Positions 28,980 to 38,247 are shown, numbered from the stretch's first letter. The stretch: DNA of 64,000 bases from Variovorax sp. IB41 (GCF_016405905.1 NZ_JAEFCB010000010.1:1-64000); one strand, 5' to 3'. Numbers and translations: made by a program. Notes: a model not told the origin generated them from the letters alone.

Positions 28980-29468
28980 TCAGCCGTCGATGCGCATTTC
29001 GTAGCGGGCGAAAGACCCGTTTTCCTTCTGGATGACGCTGTGCAGCACGAAACCGAAGCCTTCGTAGAGCGTGCGCAGCGCCTGCCGGTCCGCCACGCAA
29101 TCCAGGCGCAGGTACGGCCGGCCGAGGCTGCGGGCGTGTTCGCGCGCAAAGGTCAGCAGGGTGGCCGAGACGCCCTTGCCGCCCCACGACCTGCGAACGG
29201 CCAGCTTGTGCACGAACGCCGAGCTTCCAGCCTCGATCTCGGGCCAGAAGAAGGGATCTTCCATGTCGATCCGAACCACCCCGGCCACGTCTCCGTTTTC
29301 GCGTGCGATGAAGTAGCACCCCGCATCGGTGTCGCGCTGGATGCGCTCGATGCCAATGTCGGTGGCTGACCACAAAGGTCTCCCCTCGGTGGCGAGCCAT
29401 TGAGCGGCTTCGTTGAGAACGGCGGCGACAGTGGCCGCTTCGGAAGGCTGGGCTTTTTCGATGTTCAT
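28980..29468 (-). CDS. GNAT-family N-acetyltransferase
   Basis: This encodes 162 residues from the ATG at 29468. It shows the GNAT acetyl-CoA region (FVHKLAVRRSWGGKGVSATL) and the C-terminal YEGFGFV strand. The acceptor is unknown. A longer frame runs back through the repeat element at 29511-29637 and is not supported. The gene stands alone between the DUF1439 operon and the ABC transporter operon. Confidence 0.88.
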   Translation of the reverse strand: MNIEKAQPSEAATVAAVLNEAAQWLATEGRPLWSATDIGIERIQRDTDAGCYFIARENGDVAGVVRIDMEDPFFWPEIEAGSSAFVHKLAVRRSWGGKGVSATLLTFAREHARSLGRPYLRLDCVADRQALRTLYEGFGFVLHSVIQKENGSFARYEMRIDG

Positions 29469-29510
29469 CGCGGCGCGAGGATAGCGGACCGCGAAGCCCC
29501 CGGAGCATCC

Positions 29511-29637
29511 GTTGATCGGCCGCACACCAACAGCGTGCCCAGTGCGCAGGGCGTCGGGTGCTCCCCGCAGCGAAATCAAGGAGGAGGGCGAAGCCCGGGG
29601 GACATTCGCGGAGGGGAGCACCCGGCGGCCTGTGCAC
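29511..29637 (+). repeat. Dispersed repeat, copy A, with 68-nt structured core
   Basis: Matches 38248-38375 closely over 127 nt. The 68-nt core (29556-29623) folds with outer arms GGGTGCTCCCC / GGGGAGCACCC, an inner GCGA/TCGC pair and a GGGC-GAA-GCCC hairpin. The loop strand holds AAATCAAGGAGGA. It lies between the GNAT and ABC ATPase genes and is non-coding. Confidence 0.85.
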
Positions 29638-29664
29638 CCACCCCCGAACCGACAGCGCAAAAAA

Positions 29665-30450
29665 TCAGTCGTGCAGCGAAGACAGAAACTGCTTCAACTC
29701 CGCAGTCTGCGGATTCCCGAACAGCTCCCCCGGCGCCCCCATCTCGTGCACCCGCCCCTGGTGCATGAAGATCACCCGGTCGCTCACCTTGCGCGCGAAG
29801 CTCATCTCGTGCGTCACCATCAGGAGCGTCATGCCCTCGTCGGCCAGCGACTCCACCACGCGAAGCACCTCCCCCACCAGCTCGGGGTCGAGCGCCGAAG
29901 TGATCTCGTCGCACAGCAGCACAGCCGGCTCCATCGCGAGCGCACGGGCGATCGCCACGCGCTGCTGCTGGCCACCCGAGAGCTGGTCGGGCATCGCATC
30001 GAACTTCTCGGCAAGGCCCACGCGTTCGAGGAGCTTGCGCGCCTGCGAGGCGGCCTCCAACGACGAGCGCTTCTTCACCAGCGTCGGCGCGAGCATCACG
30101 TTCTTGCCCACCGTGAGGTGCGGAAAAAGATTGAAGCTCTGGAAGATCATCCCCACGCGCTGGCGAAGCTCGCGCATGGCCATCGCGCTCTCGTGCAGCA
30201 GCGGCTTGCTGTCCACGGTGAGCGAGCCTTCCTGGAACACTTCCAGCCCGTTGATGCAGCGCAAAAGCGTGCTCTTGCCCGAGCCGCTCTTGCCGATGAT
30301 GGCGATCACCTCGCCGCGCTTCACATCCAGGTCGATGCCCTTCAACACCTCGTTGGTGCCGTAGGACTTGCGAAGCGCCGTGATGCGCACGATGGGCGCG
30401 GCGAAGGCGCTCGCGGGTTCGGGTTTGGCTTGTTCAAGCACGGCGGCCAT
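29665..30450 (-). CDS. Polar amino acid ABC transporter ATP-binding protein
   Basis: This encodes 261 residues. Walker A is GKSGSGKST, the signature is LSGGQQQR, Walker B ends in LLCDEITSALDPE, and the His switch is VTHEMSFARKVSDRV. The sequence type is GlnQ/HisP/ArtP. It powers the two adjacent permeases. Its start overlaps the upstream permease gene by 17 nt. It is the last gene of the five-gene leftward operon. Confidence 0.95.
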   Translation of the reverse strand: MAAVLEQAKPEPASAFAAPIVRITALRKSYGTNEVLKGIDLDVKRGEVIAIIGKSGSGKSTLLRCINGLEVFQEGSLTVDSKPLLHESAMAMRELRQRVGMIFQSFNLFPHLTVGKNVMLAPTLVKKRSSLEAASQARKLLERVGLAEKFDAMPDQLSGGQQQRVAIARALAMEPAVLLCDEITSALDPELVGEVLRVVESLADEGMTLLMVTHEMSFARKVSDRVIFMHQGRVHEMGAPGELFGNPQTAELKQFLSSLHD

Positions 30451-31087
30451 GGGTCTTCCTCTCGAGGTTCTTGGCGTACAGGCTCACGGGAAAGCACAGC
30501 ACGAAGTAAAGCAACGCCACGCAGCTGAACACCACGAAGGGTTTGAAGGTGGCGTTCGAAATCATGCTGCCGGCCTTGGTGAGTTCGACGAAGCCGATCA
30601 CCGAGGCGAGCGCCGTGCCCTTGATCACCTGCACCAGAAAGCCGACCGTCGGCGCGATCGCGATCTTCACGGCCTGCGGCAGGATCACATGGCGCATCTG
30701 CTCGCCGAAGCTCAGCGCGAGGCTGCCGGATGCTTCCCACTGGCCCTTCGGAATCGAGGCCACGCAGCCGCGCCAGATCTCGGTGAGAAAGGCGCTGGTG
30801 TAGAGCGTGAGCGCCACGCTCGCCGCGGTCCACGCCGACACGTCGATGCCGAACAGCGCGATGCCGAAGTAGGCGAGAAACAACTGCATCAGCAGCGGCG
30901 TGCCCTGGAAGAGCTGCACGTAGAGGCCCACGGCCTTGCCCGCAAGCTTGCCGCCGCGCAGCCGCACGAACAGCAGCAGCCCGCCCACGATGCCGCCGCC
31001 GATGAAGGCGATCAGCGAGAGCACGACGGTCCAGCGCAGCGCCATCAGCAGGTTGCGCACGATGTCCCACAAAGAAAAATCACTCAT
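30434..31087 (-). CDS. Polar amino acid ABC transporter permease
   Basis: This encodes 217 residues with about five membrane segments (LIAFIGGGIVGGLLLFVRL among them). The EAA loop (ASGSLALSFGEQMRHVILPQA) is typical of HisM/GlnP permeases and contacts the ATPase. It probably forms a heterodimer with the permease encoded just upstream. Confidence 0.94.
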   Translation of the reverse strand: MSDFSLWDIVRNLLMALRWTVVLSLIAFIGGGIVGGLLLFVRLRGGKLAGKAVGLYVQLFQGTPLLMQLFLAYFGIALFGIDVSAWTAASVALTLYTSAFLTEIWRGCVASIPKGQWEASGSLALSFGEQMRHVILPQAVKIAIAPTVGFLVQVIKGTALASVIGFVELTKAGSMISNATFKPFVVFSCVALLYFVLCFPVSLYAKNLERKTHGRRA

Positions 31088-31114
31088 GGCGATGGGTGTC
31101 CTTCAGTCATGCGT

Positions 31115-31777
31115 TCAGCGGCCGAAGAAGAACTTCGGCCCCGCCCAGTCGAGCAGCCGCCTGAGCGCCACCGAGAGTGCGAGGTAAATCAGCGTCGCGA
31201 TGATGAACGCCTCGAACGCGCGGAAGTTGCGGCTCTGGATCAGGTTGGCCGCGTAGCTCAGCTCCTCGGTGGAGATCTGGCCGCACACCGCCGAGCCCAG
31301 CATCACGATGATGATCTGGCTCACCATCGCGGGCCACACCTTCTTGAGCGCGGGCGGCAGCACCACGCGCAGAAACACCTGCGCCTTGCTGAGCGCGAGG
31401 CTCACGGCCGCTTCGATCTGCCCCTTGGGCGTGGCCTCGATGCCGGCACGGATGATCTCGGTCGAATACGCGCCCAGGTTCATCACCATCGCGATCACCG
31501 ATGCCACCTCGGGCGAGAGCTTCACGCCCGCCGCCGGCAGCCCGAAGAAGATGAAGAACAGCTGCACGATGAAGGGCGTGTTGCGGATCAGCTCCACATA
31601 CGTGCCCACGATGGCGCGCAGCCACACGGGCCCGCCGGCACGCGCCCACGCGCAGAACGTGCCCACGATCATGCCGAGCACGGTACCGATGGCCGTGAGG
31701 CCGATGGTCCACGCCACGCCGCGCAGCAGCAGCGGCCATTCGGCGAGAACCGCTCCGAAGTCGAATTCGATGCCCAT
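31115..31777 (-). CDS. Polar amino acid ABC transporter permease
   Basis: This encodes 220 residues with several membrane segments. The family signature EAAVSLALSKAQVFLRVVLP forms the EAA loop, and RNTPFIVQLFFIFFGLP is the conserved HisQ-type segment. It pairs with the second permease 27 nt downstream and lies 15 nt after the binding-protein gene. Confidence 0.94.
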   Translation of the reverse strand: MGIEFDFGAVLAEWPLLLRGVAWTIGLTAIGTVLGMIVGTFCAWARAGGPVWLRAIVGTYVELIRNTPFIVQLFFIFFGLPAAGVKLSPEVASVIAMVMNLGAYSTEIIRAGIEATPKGQIEAAVSLALSKAQVFLRVVLPPALKKVWPAMVSQIIIVMLGSAVCGQISTEELSYAANLIQSRNFRAFEAFIIATLIYLALSVALRRLLDWAGPKFFFGR

Positions 31778-31792
31778 GGCCGCGCGATTCGA

Positions 31793-32593
31793 TCAGACGG
31801 GAAGATCGCCGGCTGCCTTGCCGAGCCACTTCTTGGACATGGCGTCCAGCGTGCCGTCTTTCCTGGCGGCGGCAATGATTTCGTTGACCTTGGTCTTCAA
31901 GGCGGTTTCACCCTTGGCGACGCCCACGAAGCAGGGGCTGTCTTTCAGCAGCAGCTTGAACTCCGCGCTGACCTTCGGATTCTTGGCGAGCATGTCGCCG
32001 GCGACCGCCGCGCTGGTCGCGAGGGTCTGCGTCTGGCCGGCCACGAAGGCCGCGATGGTCGCGTTGTTGTCCTCGAACCGGCGGTAGTCGACGTTCGGCG
32101 GCGCCACCTTGTTCAGCTCCTGGTCTTCCATCGCGCCGCGCGTCACGGCGACGGTCTTGCCGGCCATGTCGGAAAAGGCGGTGAGCTTCATGCTCTTGGC
32201 GGCGTACACGGCCTGGAAGAAGGGCGCATAAGCCGACGTGAATTCGATCACCTTCTCGCGCTCGGGGTTCTTGCCGAGCGTGGAGATCACGAGGTCGGCC
32301 TTGCGCGTCTGCAGGTACGGAATGCGGTTGGCGCTGGTGACGGGCACCAGTTCGATCTTCACGCCCAGCTTGGCGGCGATGAGCTCGGCCATCTCCACAT
32401 CGAGGCCCTGCGGCTTCATGTTCTTGTCGACCGAGCCATACGGCGGGTAGTCGGTGGGCACGGCGATCTTGATGGTCTTGGCCTTGAGCACGTTGTCCAG
32501 CGCGTTCTGGGCGTGGGCGCCGCCGGCCGTGGCCAGCAGGGCGACGGAAGCGAACGCGAGGGCGAGGTGGCGTTTCGATGCAGAGAAAGTCAT
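31793..32593 (-). CDS. Amino acid ABC transporter periplasmic binding protein
   Basis: This encodes 266 residues from the ATG at 32593 with an AGGAG site. A Sec signal ends at GGAHAQ. The mature protein is a family 3 solute-binding protein (IAVPTDYPPYGSVDKN, then PQGLDVEMAELIAAKLG). It captures a polar amino acid or similar ligand for the two permeases, and the ligand cannot be told from sequence. Its start overlaps the regulator stop by 4 nt. Confidence 0.93.
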   Translation of the reverse strand: MTFSASKRHLALAFASVALLATAGGAHAQNALDNVLKAKTIKIAVPTDYPPYGSVDKNMKPQGLDVEMAELIAAKLGVKIELVPVTSANRIPYLQTRKADLVISTLGKNPEREKVIEFTSAYAPFFQAVYAAKSMKLTAFSDMAGKTVAVTRGAMEDQELNKVAPPNVDYRRFEDNNATIAAFVAGQTQTLATSAAVAGDMLAKNPKVSAEFKLLLKDSPCFVGVAKGETALKTKVNEIIAAARKDGTLDAMSKKWLGKAAGDLPV

Positions 32594-33363
32594 AGCAGGG
32601 CTCCTAGGTAAGTCGATGAATCGGTGTCGTCGGGGGATGACGCGGGCTTGCGGCGTTTGGGTTTGGCAGAAGTGGCCGCCGTGTTGTGCAGCGGCGCGAG
32701 CGCATCGCGCAGCTGCGCGAGCGGATCGGTGGGCGCCTGCACGCGCAGCGCCGACTGCACCGTGCCGATGTGCGCGGCCATCAGCGCCTCGGCGGCGGCG
32801 TGGTCGCCGCGCTCGAGCGCCGCGACGATCTGCACGTGGTCTTCGCACGACTGCACCGCGTCGTGCGTGCTCTGGTAGAGCATGGCGATCAGCGTGGTGC
32901 GCGCGGTGAAGTCGCGCAGCGTGTCGGCCAAGAGCGTGTTGCCCAGGCACTCGGCCAGGCACACATGGAAATCGCCGAGCAGAAAGCTGCGGTTGCCGAC
33001 GTCGCTCTCTTTCAGTGCGGCCTTTTCACGCTGCAGGTGCGCCTTCAGTTGGCGCAGGGCGGTCTTGTCGATCTTGCCGGTGCTGCCCGCGCTGCGGATG
33101 AGGCCCAGCTCGATCACGCGCCGCGCCTCGAAGGCTTCGCGCGCTTCTTCCTGCGAAGGCTCGATCACGAACCAGCCGCGCCGCGCGCTCACGGTGACGA
33201 TGCCGCGCGCCGCCAGCCGGGTGAGGGCTTCGCGCACGATGGTGCGGCTGCAGTCGAAGAGCATGGCCAGCTGCTGCTCGCCCAGGCGCGAGCCCGGCGC
33301 GAGCTTCTGCGCCATCACCGCTTCGACGATGCGTGCACTGATTTCGGATGCGGATGTAGACAT
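32590..33363 (-). CDS. GntR-family (FCD subgroup) transcriptional regulator
   Basis: This encodes 257 residues from the ATG at 33363. The winged helix (LGEQQLAMLFDCSRTIVREA) is followed by an all-helical FCD ligand domain with metal-ligand-type residues (GDFHVCLAECLGN, EDHVQIVAALERGDH, MAAHI). It is the first gene of the ABC transporter operon, with a 4-nt overlap, so it probably controls uptake and its own synthesis. A perfect inverted repeat lies just upstream. The effector is probably the transported compound or a product of it. Confidence 0.92.
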   Translation of the reverse strand: MSTSASEISARIVEAVMAQKLAPGSRLGEQQLAMLFDCSRTIVREALTRLAARGIVTVSARRGWFVIEPSQEEAREAFEARRVIELGLIRSAGSTGKIDKTALRQLKAHLQREKAALKESDVGNRSFLLGDFHVCLAECLGNTLLADTLRDFTARTTLIAMLYQSTHDAVQSCEDHVQIVAALERGDHAAAEALMAAHIGTVQSALRVQAPTDPLAQLRDALAPLHNTAATSAKPKRRKPASSPDDTDSSTYLGALL

Positions 33364-33368
33364 TCGCC

Positions 33369-33403
33369 TGCATACCAGCAGCTTTTGTGCCAACTGGTAT
33401 GCA
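33369..33403. promoter_or_regulatory. Inverted-repeat operator candidate for the GntR regulator
   Basis: TGCATACCAG (33369-33378) and CTGGTATGCA (33394-33403) are exact reverse complements with 15 nt between. They start 6 nt upstream of the regulator's start codon, a normal place for autoregulation. The binding protein is inferred from position. Confidence 0.6.
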
Positions 33404-33445
33404 AGACGTGTGCACCGAAATGGACCGGCGGGTGCCGGCGCGCGC

Positions 33446-34420
33446 TCAATCCATCCGCGCGCCCGACGCCTTCACCGCCTTGTCCCAGCGCGGCGTCTCG
33501 GTCGCGAGGAAGCGCGCGAAGTCTTCGCTCCCGAGGTAGGCCGGGTCCGCGCCCTGGCTCACCATGCGCTCGCGCACCTCGGGGCTGGTCAGCACCTGCC
33601 TGAAGGCATCGCTCAGCTTGGCGACCACGTCTTTCGGCGTGTCCTTCGGCGCGAGGAAGCCATAGAAGCCCACCACCTCGAAGCCCTTGACGCCCGACTC
33701 GATGACCGTCGGCACGTCGGGCAGCGCGGGGTTGCGCTCGCGGCTGGTCACGGCCAGCGCGCGCACCTTGCCCTGCTTGTGATAGTTGGCGGCCTGCGGA
33801 ATGGACTCGGCCATGAACTGCACCTGCCCGCCCATCAAATCGGTGAAGGCCGGCGCGCTGCCGCGGTAGGGGATGTGCACCATGAAGATGCCGGTCGCGG
33901 TCTTGAACATCTCGGGCACGAGGTGGCTGATGCCGCCGTTGCCCGCCGAGCCGTAGTTGACCTGGCCGGGCCGCGCCTTGGCGTAGTCGATGAATTGCTT
34001 CAGGTTCTGCACCGGCAGCTTGGGCGTGACCAGCAGCGCGAGCGGCTGCATCGCGGTGCGCGCGATCGGCACGAAGTCGCGCTGCGTGTTGTAGGGCAGC
34101 TTGCTGTAGAGCGCGCCGTTGATCACTGCCACGCCGGTGTTGGCCAGCATCAGCGTGTAGCCATCGGCCGGGCTCTTGGCGACCGCATCGGCACCGACCG
34201 AGCCGCCCGCGCCGGGCTTGTAGTCGACGATCAGCGGCTGGCCGAGCACGGCCTGCAGCTTGTCGGTGAGAAGGCGCGCATGCTGGTCGAGCGGGCCGCC
34301 GGCGGGGAAGCCGATGACCACCTTGATCGGCTTGTCGGGGTAGGCGGCGATGGCCGCGGTGCCGAATGCGCCAAGAGCAAAGGAAAGGGCCGCCAGCGCG
34401 GCCCGGTTGGGCTTGTTCAT
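33446..34420 (-). CDS. Bug-family tripartite tricarboxylate transporter binding protein
   Basis: This encodes 324 residues from the ATG at 34420, with a clear AAGGAG site. A Sec signal ends at AIAAYPDKP. The motifs VVIGFPAGGPLDQHARL, KPGAGGSVGADAV and GSAGNGGISHLVPEMF are typical of Bug proteins, which expand greatly in Burkholderiales. It binds a carboxylate or similar small molecule in the periplasm. No TctA/TctB membrane genes are nearby, so it is an orphan receptor. Confidence 0.93.
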   Translation of the reverse strand: MNKPNRAALAALSFALGAFGTAAIAAYPDKPIKVVIGFPAGGPLDQHARLLTDKLQAVLGQPLIVDYKPGAGGSVGADAVAKSPADGYTLMLANTGVAVINGALYSKLPYNTQRDFVPIARTAMQPLALLVTPKLPVQNLKQFIDYAKARPGQVNYGSAGNGGISHLVPEMFKTATGIFMVHIPYRGSAPAFTDLMGGQVQFMAESIPQAANYHKQGKVRALAVTSRERNPALPDVPTVIESGVKGFEVVGFYGFLAPKDTPKDVVAKLSDAFRQVLTSPEVRERMVSQGADPAYLGSEDFARFLATETPRWDKAVKASGARMD

Positions 34421-34461
34421 GATCCGTCTCCTTGTTGTGGAGACGATCATAAGCAGCGCGC

Positions 34462-34902
34462 TCAAGCCGCCAGCGTGGCCTTCAGCGTGATCTCGGGCAC
34501 GCTCGCGAGCGCCTTCGACAGCGGGCAGCCGGCCTTGGCGGCGGCCGCGATTTCCTGGAACTTCGCTTCGTCCAGGTTGGGCACGGCCGCGTCCAGTTCG
34601 AGCTGGATGCGGTCGATCTTGAAGCCGGCGCCGTCCTTGGCCAGCCGCACGGCGGCCTTGGTGTCGATGCGCGTGGCCGTGAGGCCCGCCGCTTCCAGCG
34701 CGAAGGCGAAGGCCATCGTGAAGCAGGCCGCATGGGCCGCGCCGACGATCTCCTCGGGGTTGGTGCCGCGCTTGTCGTCCTCGAAGCGGCTCGCGAAGCC
34801 GTAGGGGTAGTCCTTGAGGGCGCCGGTCTCGGTGCTGACCTGGCCTTTGCCGGTCTTGCCGGCGCCTTCCCAGTGAACGCTTGCGTGCTTGTCTGCTGCC
34901 AT
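34462..34902 (-). CDS. osmC: OsmC-family peroxiredoxin
   Basis: This encodes 146 residues from the ATG at 34902. It has the two family cysteines, in AAHAACFTMAFAFALE and AKAGCPLSKAL, that form the peroxidatic pair, and the N-terminal VHWEGAGKTGKGQVST type start of OsmC. It reduces organic hydroperoxides in the cytoplasm. A longer upstream frame is not supported. The Bug gene follows 41 nt downstream. Confidence 0.93.
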   Translation of the reverse strand: MAADKHASVHWEGAGKTGKGQVSTETGALKDYPYGFASRFEDDKRGTNPEEIVGAAHAACFTMAFAFALEAAGLTATRIDTKAAVRLAKDGAGFKIDRIQLELDAAVPNLDEAKFQEIAAAAKAGCPLSKALASVPEITLKATLAA

Positions 34903-35032
34903 GGAAATTCCTTCGGTCGGGTGGGTGGATGGATTGCTCGGAGGGAGAGCCTCAGGTATCGCTCCGAAAGCCGCGCCTGTCTGTAGTCGCAGGGCGCATC
35001 GCGTCTCCCCCATCGCGTCGGGGGCGCGCGGG

Positions 35033-35581
35033 TCAACCGCCGTGCACGCCCGCCGTGCTGCGCTTGAGCTGTCCCCGCACCTCGCCCGCCGGCCATGTTC
35101 GCGTCGACACGCTGACGTACCAGAGGCCGGCCATGAGATCGGCCACCTGGGCCTGTGTCAGCGTGCTGGTGCCGGTCAGCTCGTAGCCGGCGTCGGGGCC
35201 CGCGCCGTGCTGCACGCCCTGGCTGTGCGGCGGCAACTGGATCGCCAACGGGCCGTTGCTGCCCTTGGCCGCAGGGCCGTAGAAGCCCGCGAGCGTGGCC
35301 GGTCCGCTCAGGCGCGCGTAGTTCACGCGCCATTTGAAGACGCCGGTGGCCAGCGTCAGCGTGCCGAACATGGAGCCGCCCGCGTTGCCGGCGTGGCGCG
35401 GCACCACGTCCTCGGTGCCGAGCCAGCAGTCGATCGGCACCCACTCCGGCGGATCGCGCGGCACGGCGGCCGTGTCGTCCGGCAATCCGATCCCCGAGAC
35501 CAGCGCGCAGCCCGAGGCGGCCAGCGCGCCCCCCAGGAGGATGGACCGTCGCCGGAATGTTTTTCGCAAGAGTTCGCGCAT
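35033..35581 (-). CDS. CHRD-domain lipoprotein
   Basis: This encodes 182 residues. The N-terminus (RRRSILLGGALAASGC) is a lipoprotein signal. The body has GGSMFGTLTLATGVFKWRV, FYGPAAKGSNGPLAI and YVSVSTRTWPAGEVRGQL, the blocks of the CHRD (chordin-like) domain. This domain is common in secreted bacterial proteins but of unclear function. It stands alone, divergent from the acyl-CoA ligase gene. Confidence 0.88.
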   Translation of the reverse strand: MRELLRKTFRRRSILLGGALAASGCALVSGIGLPDDTAAVPRDPPEWVPIDCWLGTEDVVPRHAGNAGGSMFGTLTLATGVFKWRVNYARLSGPATLAGFYGPAAKGSNGPLAIQLPPHSQGVQHGAGPDAGYELTGTSTLTQAQVADLMAGLWYVSVSTRTWPAGEVRGQLKRSTAGVHGG

Positions 35582-35789
35582 GAAGGACAGGGCCTGGCTG
35601 CGGGCACACGGCCCGGGGCCCGCACGATAGCCGATGCCGGGGCATACGAAAAAAGGGCGTCGCCAAGGTGACGGTCCGGGGGCTTCCCCGATGGGAGGCG
35701 CGGGCTGGGCCGCTTAGGCTGGCGTGCCTTTGTCTTTTCCCCGCTCCGGGTCCTTTCTCCGCCTGTTCTCTTCCCCGCCTGTTCTCACC

Positions 35790-37481
35790 ATGCAACAACG
35801 CCCGCATTACAAGTTCTGGCCCAAACGCCTGCCGCATTCGCTCACCGTTCCCGCCACGTCGCTGTGGCACAACCTCTCGGTCTCCGCCGCCCGCTATCCG
35901 GACAAGGCCGCGCTCGTGTTCTTCGGCCGGGTGATGAGCTACCGCGAACTGGCCGAGCAGGTCGAGCGGCTGGCCGGCACGCTGCATGCGCTGGGCGTGC
36001 AGCGCGGCGACCGCGTGGTGCTGAACATGCAGAACTGCCCGCAGCTCGTCGTCGCGCACTTCGCGATCCTGCGGGCCAATGCGGTGGTGGTGCCGGTCAA
36101 TCCGATGAACCGCGCCGAGGAGCTCAAGCACTACATCGTCGACCCCGACGCCAAGGTGGCGCTCACCACCGGCGACCTCGCGGCCGAGCTGGCCAAGGCC
36201 AGCGATGCGCTGCCGGCAGAGCAGCGGCTCGCGCACATCATCGTGACCCAGTTCACCGACGCCTTCGACGCCGATGTGTCCGGCGACGACGCCCCGGCCC
36301 CCGCCTGGACCGCCTGGCTCACCACCCGCCACCCGCTGCCCGCGCTCGCCGGCGGCCAGGTGACGGCATGGACCGACGCGCTCGAAGCCGGCCACCCGGC
36401 GCCCGCGCACGTGGTGGGCGCCAACGACATGGCGCTCCTGCCCTACACCAGCGGCACCACGGGTCTGCCCAAGGGCTGCGTGCACCACCATTCGAGCCTG
36501 ATGCACAACGCCGTCTCGGGCCAGCTCTGGGGCCATGCGACGTCGGAAGCCGTGGTGCTGGCCGTGGTGCCCATGTTCCACATCACCGGCGTGGTGAGCA
36601 TGCTGCAGACCTCGATCCTCGCGGCGGCCACGCTGGTCATCATGCCGCGCTGGGACCGCGACGTGGCCGGCCGGCTCATCTCGCGCTGGAAGGTGACGAG
36701 CTGGACGAACATTCCGACCATGGTGATCGACCTCATGGCCAGCCCCAACTTCGCGAGCTACGACCTCTCCAGCATCACCCACATCGGCGGCGGCGGCGCG
36801 GCGATGCCGCAGGCGGTGGCGCAGCGCCTGTTCGAGCAGTACGGCCTGAAGTACCAGGAGGGCTACGGCCTCACCGAGACGGCTGCGCCATCGCACACCA
36901 ACCCGTCGGAAAACCCCAAGCAGCAGTGCCTGGGCATTCCGTTCATGAGCACCGACGCGCGCGTGGTCGACCCCGACACACTGGTGGAAATGTCCATCGG
37001 CGAATCGGGCGAAATCATCATCCACGGCCCCGAGGTGTTCCAGGGCTACTGGAAGCGGCCCGATGCCACGCGGGCGGCCTTCGTCGAGTTCGAGGGCAAG
37101 CGCTTCTTCCGCTCGGGCGACATGGGCCGCATGGACGAGGACGGCTACTTCTTCATGACCGACCGCCTCAAACGGATGATCAACGCGAGCGGCTTCAAGG
37201 TGTGGCCCGCCGAGGTCGAGCTCCTGATGTTCCGCCACCCCGCGATCCAGGAGGCCTGCGTCATCTCGACCAAGGACGACTACCGCGGCGAATCGGTCAA
37301 GGCCGTGGTGGTGCTGCGCCCGACGCACAAGGACACGACCGAGCAGGACATCATCGACTGGTGCCGCGAGAACATGGCCGTCTACAAGATCCCGCGCAAG
37401 GTGCAGTTCGTGGAGGCGCTGCCCAAGAGCGGCAGCGGCAAGGTGATGTGGCGGCTGTTGCAGGAAGACGAAAACAAATGA
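35790..37481 (+). CDS. Long-chain acyl-CoA synthetase (AMP-forming ligase)
   Basis: This encodes 563 residues from the ATG at 35790 (MQQRPHYKFW). ANL-superfamily motifs are complete: YTSGTTGLPKG (about 219-230), GYGLTETAA, RSGDMGRMDEDGYFF, DRLKRMINASGFKVWP and the catalytic lysine in SGSGKVMWR. It activates a fatty or other carboxylic acid to its CoA thioester through an acyl-adenylate. The substrate is uncertain, and the sequence type is that of medium/long-chain ligases. There is no signal or membrane anchor. Confidence 0.92.
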   Translation: MQQRPHYKFWPKRLPHSLTVPATSLWHNLSVSAARYPDKAALVFFGRVMSYRELAEQVERLAGTLHALGVQRGDRVVLNMQNCPQLVVAHFAILRANAVVVPVNPMNRAEELKHYIVDPDAKVALTTGDLAAELAKASDALPAEQRLAHIIVTQFTDAFDADVSGDDAPAPAWTAWLTTRHPLPALAGGQVTAWTDALEAGHPAPAHVVGANDMALLPYTSGTTGLPKGCVHHHSSLMHNAVSGQLWGHATSEAVVLAVVPMFHITGVVSMLQTSILAAATLVIMPRWDRDVAGRLISRWKVTSWTNIPTMVIDLMASPNFASYDLSSITHIGGGGAAMPQAVAQRLFEQYGLKYQEGYGLTETAAPSHTNPSENPKQQCLGIPFMSTDARVVDPDTLVEMSIGESGEIIIHGPEVFQGYWKRPDATRAAFVEFEGKRFFRSGDMGRMDEDGYFFMTDRLKRMINASGFKVWPAEVELLMFRHPAIQEACVISTKDDYRGESVKAVVVLRPTHKDTTEQDIIDWCRENMAVYKIPRKVQFVEALPKSGSGKVMWRLLQEDENK

Positions 37482-37560
37482 TTCGGCCGGATGGCGCGGG
37501 CGCTTCGCGTCGAGAATCTTTCCCCTCTCTCTTCTCGCAACGCGTCCGTTCCATTCCTGC

Positions 37561-38103
37561 ATGCGCTTTTTTCGACCGACTTTCCTTCTCTCCGTTTTCC
37601 TCTCCCTCCCCCTGCTGGCGCAAGCCGCGCCGCGCACCTGCCTGGTCGTCGGCGTGACCGACGGCGACACGCTCACCGCGCGCTGCGGGCACATCGGGTC
37701 TTACGAACAGGTCAAGGTGCGCATCGCCGCCATCGACGCGCCTGAGAAAAAGCAGCCCTACGGCCAGCGCAGCCGGCAGGCGCTCAGCCGCCTGTGCTAC
37801 GCCGAGAAGGCGGTCATCACCGAGCGCGACACCGACCGCTACGGCCGCACCGTGGCCGACGTGTCGTGCAATGGCGAGGACGTGGGCAACCGCATGGTGT
37901 CCGAGGGCTGGGCCTGGGTGTACGACTACAACAAGATCGCGACCAAGCGTGGCGGCGGGCTCTTCAAGCTGCAGGACAGCGCGCGCTCGCGGCACTTGGG
38001 GCTGTGGGCCGATGCGAAGCCGGTGCCGCCGTGGGACTGGCGAAAGCAGCAGCGTGAGTCGCGCGAGTCGCGCGAGTCGCATTGGGGGGCGGGCTTCTTC
38101 TGA
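37561..38103 (+). CDS. Exported thermonuclease-family (SNase-like) protein
   Basis: This encodes 180 residues with a Sec signal ending near LLAQAAP. The SNase fold residues are present: VTDGDTLTARC, VRIAAIDAPEKKQPYG with catalytic Arg and Asp/Glu, and TDRYGRTVADV with the second Arg. It would cut DNA and RNA with Ca2+ outside the cytoplasm. Near the 3' end a 9-nt unit repeats to give RESRESRES. A structured repeat follows 49 nt after the stop. Confidence 0.9.
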   Translation: MRFFRPTFLLSVFLSLPLLAQAAPRTCLVVGVTDGDTLTARCGHIGSYEQVKVRIAAIDAPEKKQPYGQRSRQALSRLCYAEKAVITERDTDRYGRTVADVSCNGEDVGNRMVSEGWAWVYDYNKIATKRGGGLFKLQDSARSRHLGLWADAKPVPPWDWRKQQRESRESRESHWGAGFF

Positions 38104-38152
38104 GGCCTGTTCCGTTCGGGGCGCTTTGTTCGGGGCGGCACTCCCGCCGACG

Positions 38153-38220
38153 GTGGGCTCTGTTTCGCGAATGTCCCCCGGCCTGCGGCCTCCTCCTTGA
38201 TTTCGCGAAACAGAGCCCAC
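38153..38220 (-). ncRNA. 68-nt structured repeat, copy C (minus-sense core)
   Basis: The ends form an uninterrupted 18-bp stem (GTGGGCTCTGTTTCGCGA and its complement). Read on the minus strand, the inside has AAATCAAGGAGGA, a GGCC-GCA-GGCC hairpin and GGGGGACATTCGC. The core matches copies A and B, but both stems differ with pairing kept. An RNA product is inferred, not shown. Confidence 0.6.
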
Positions 38221-38247
38221 CGCCAGCGCGAGCGCTTCAGAGCGGTC

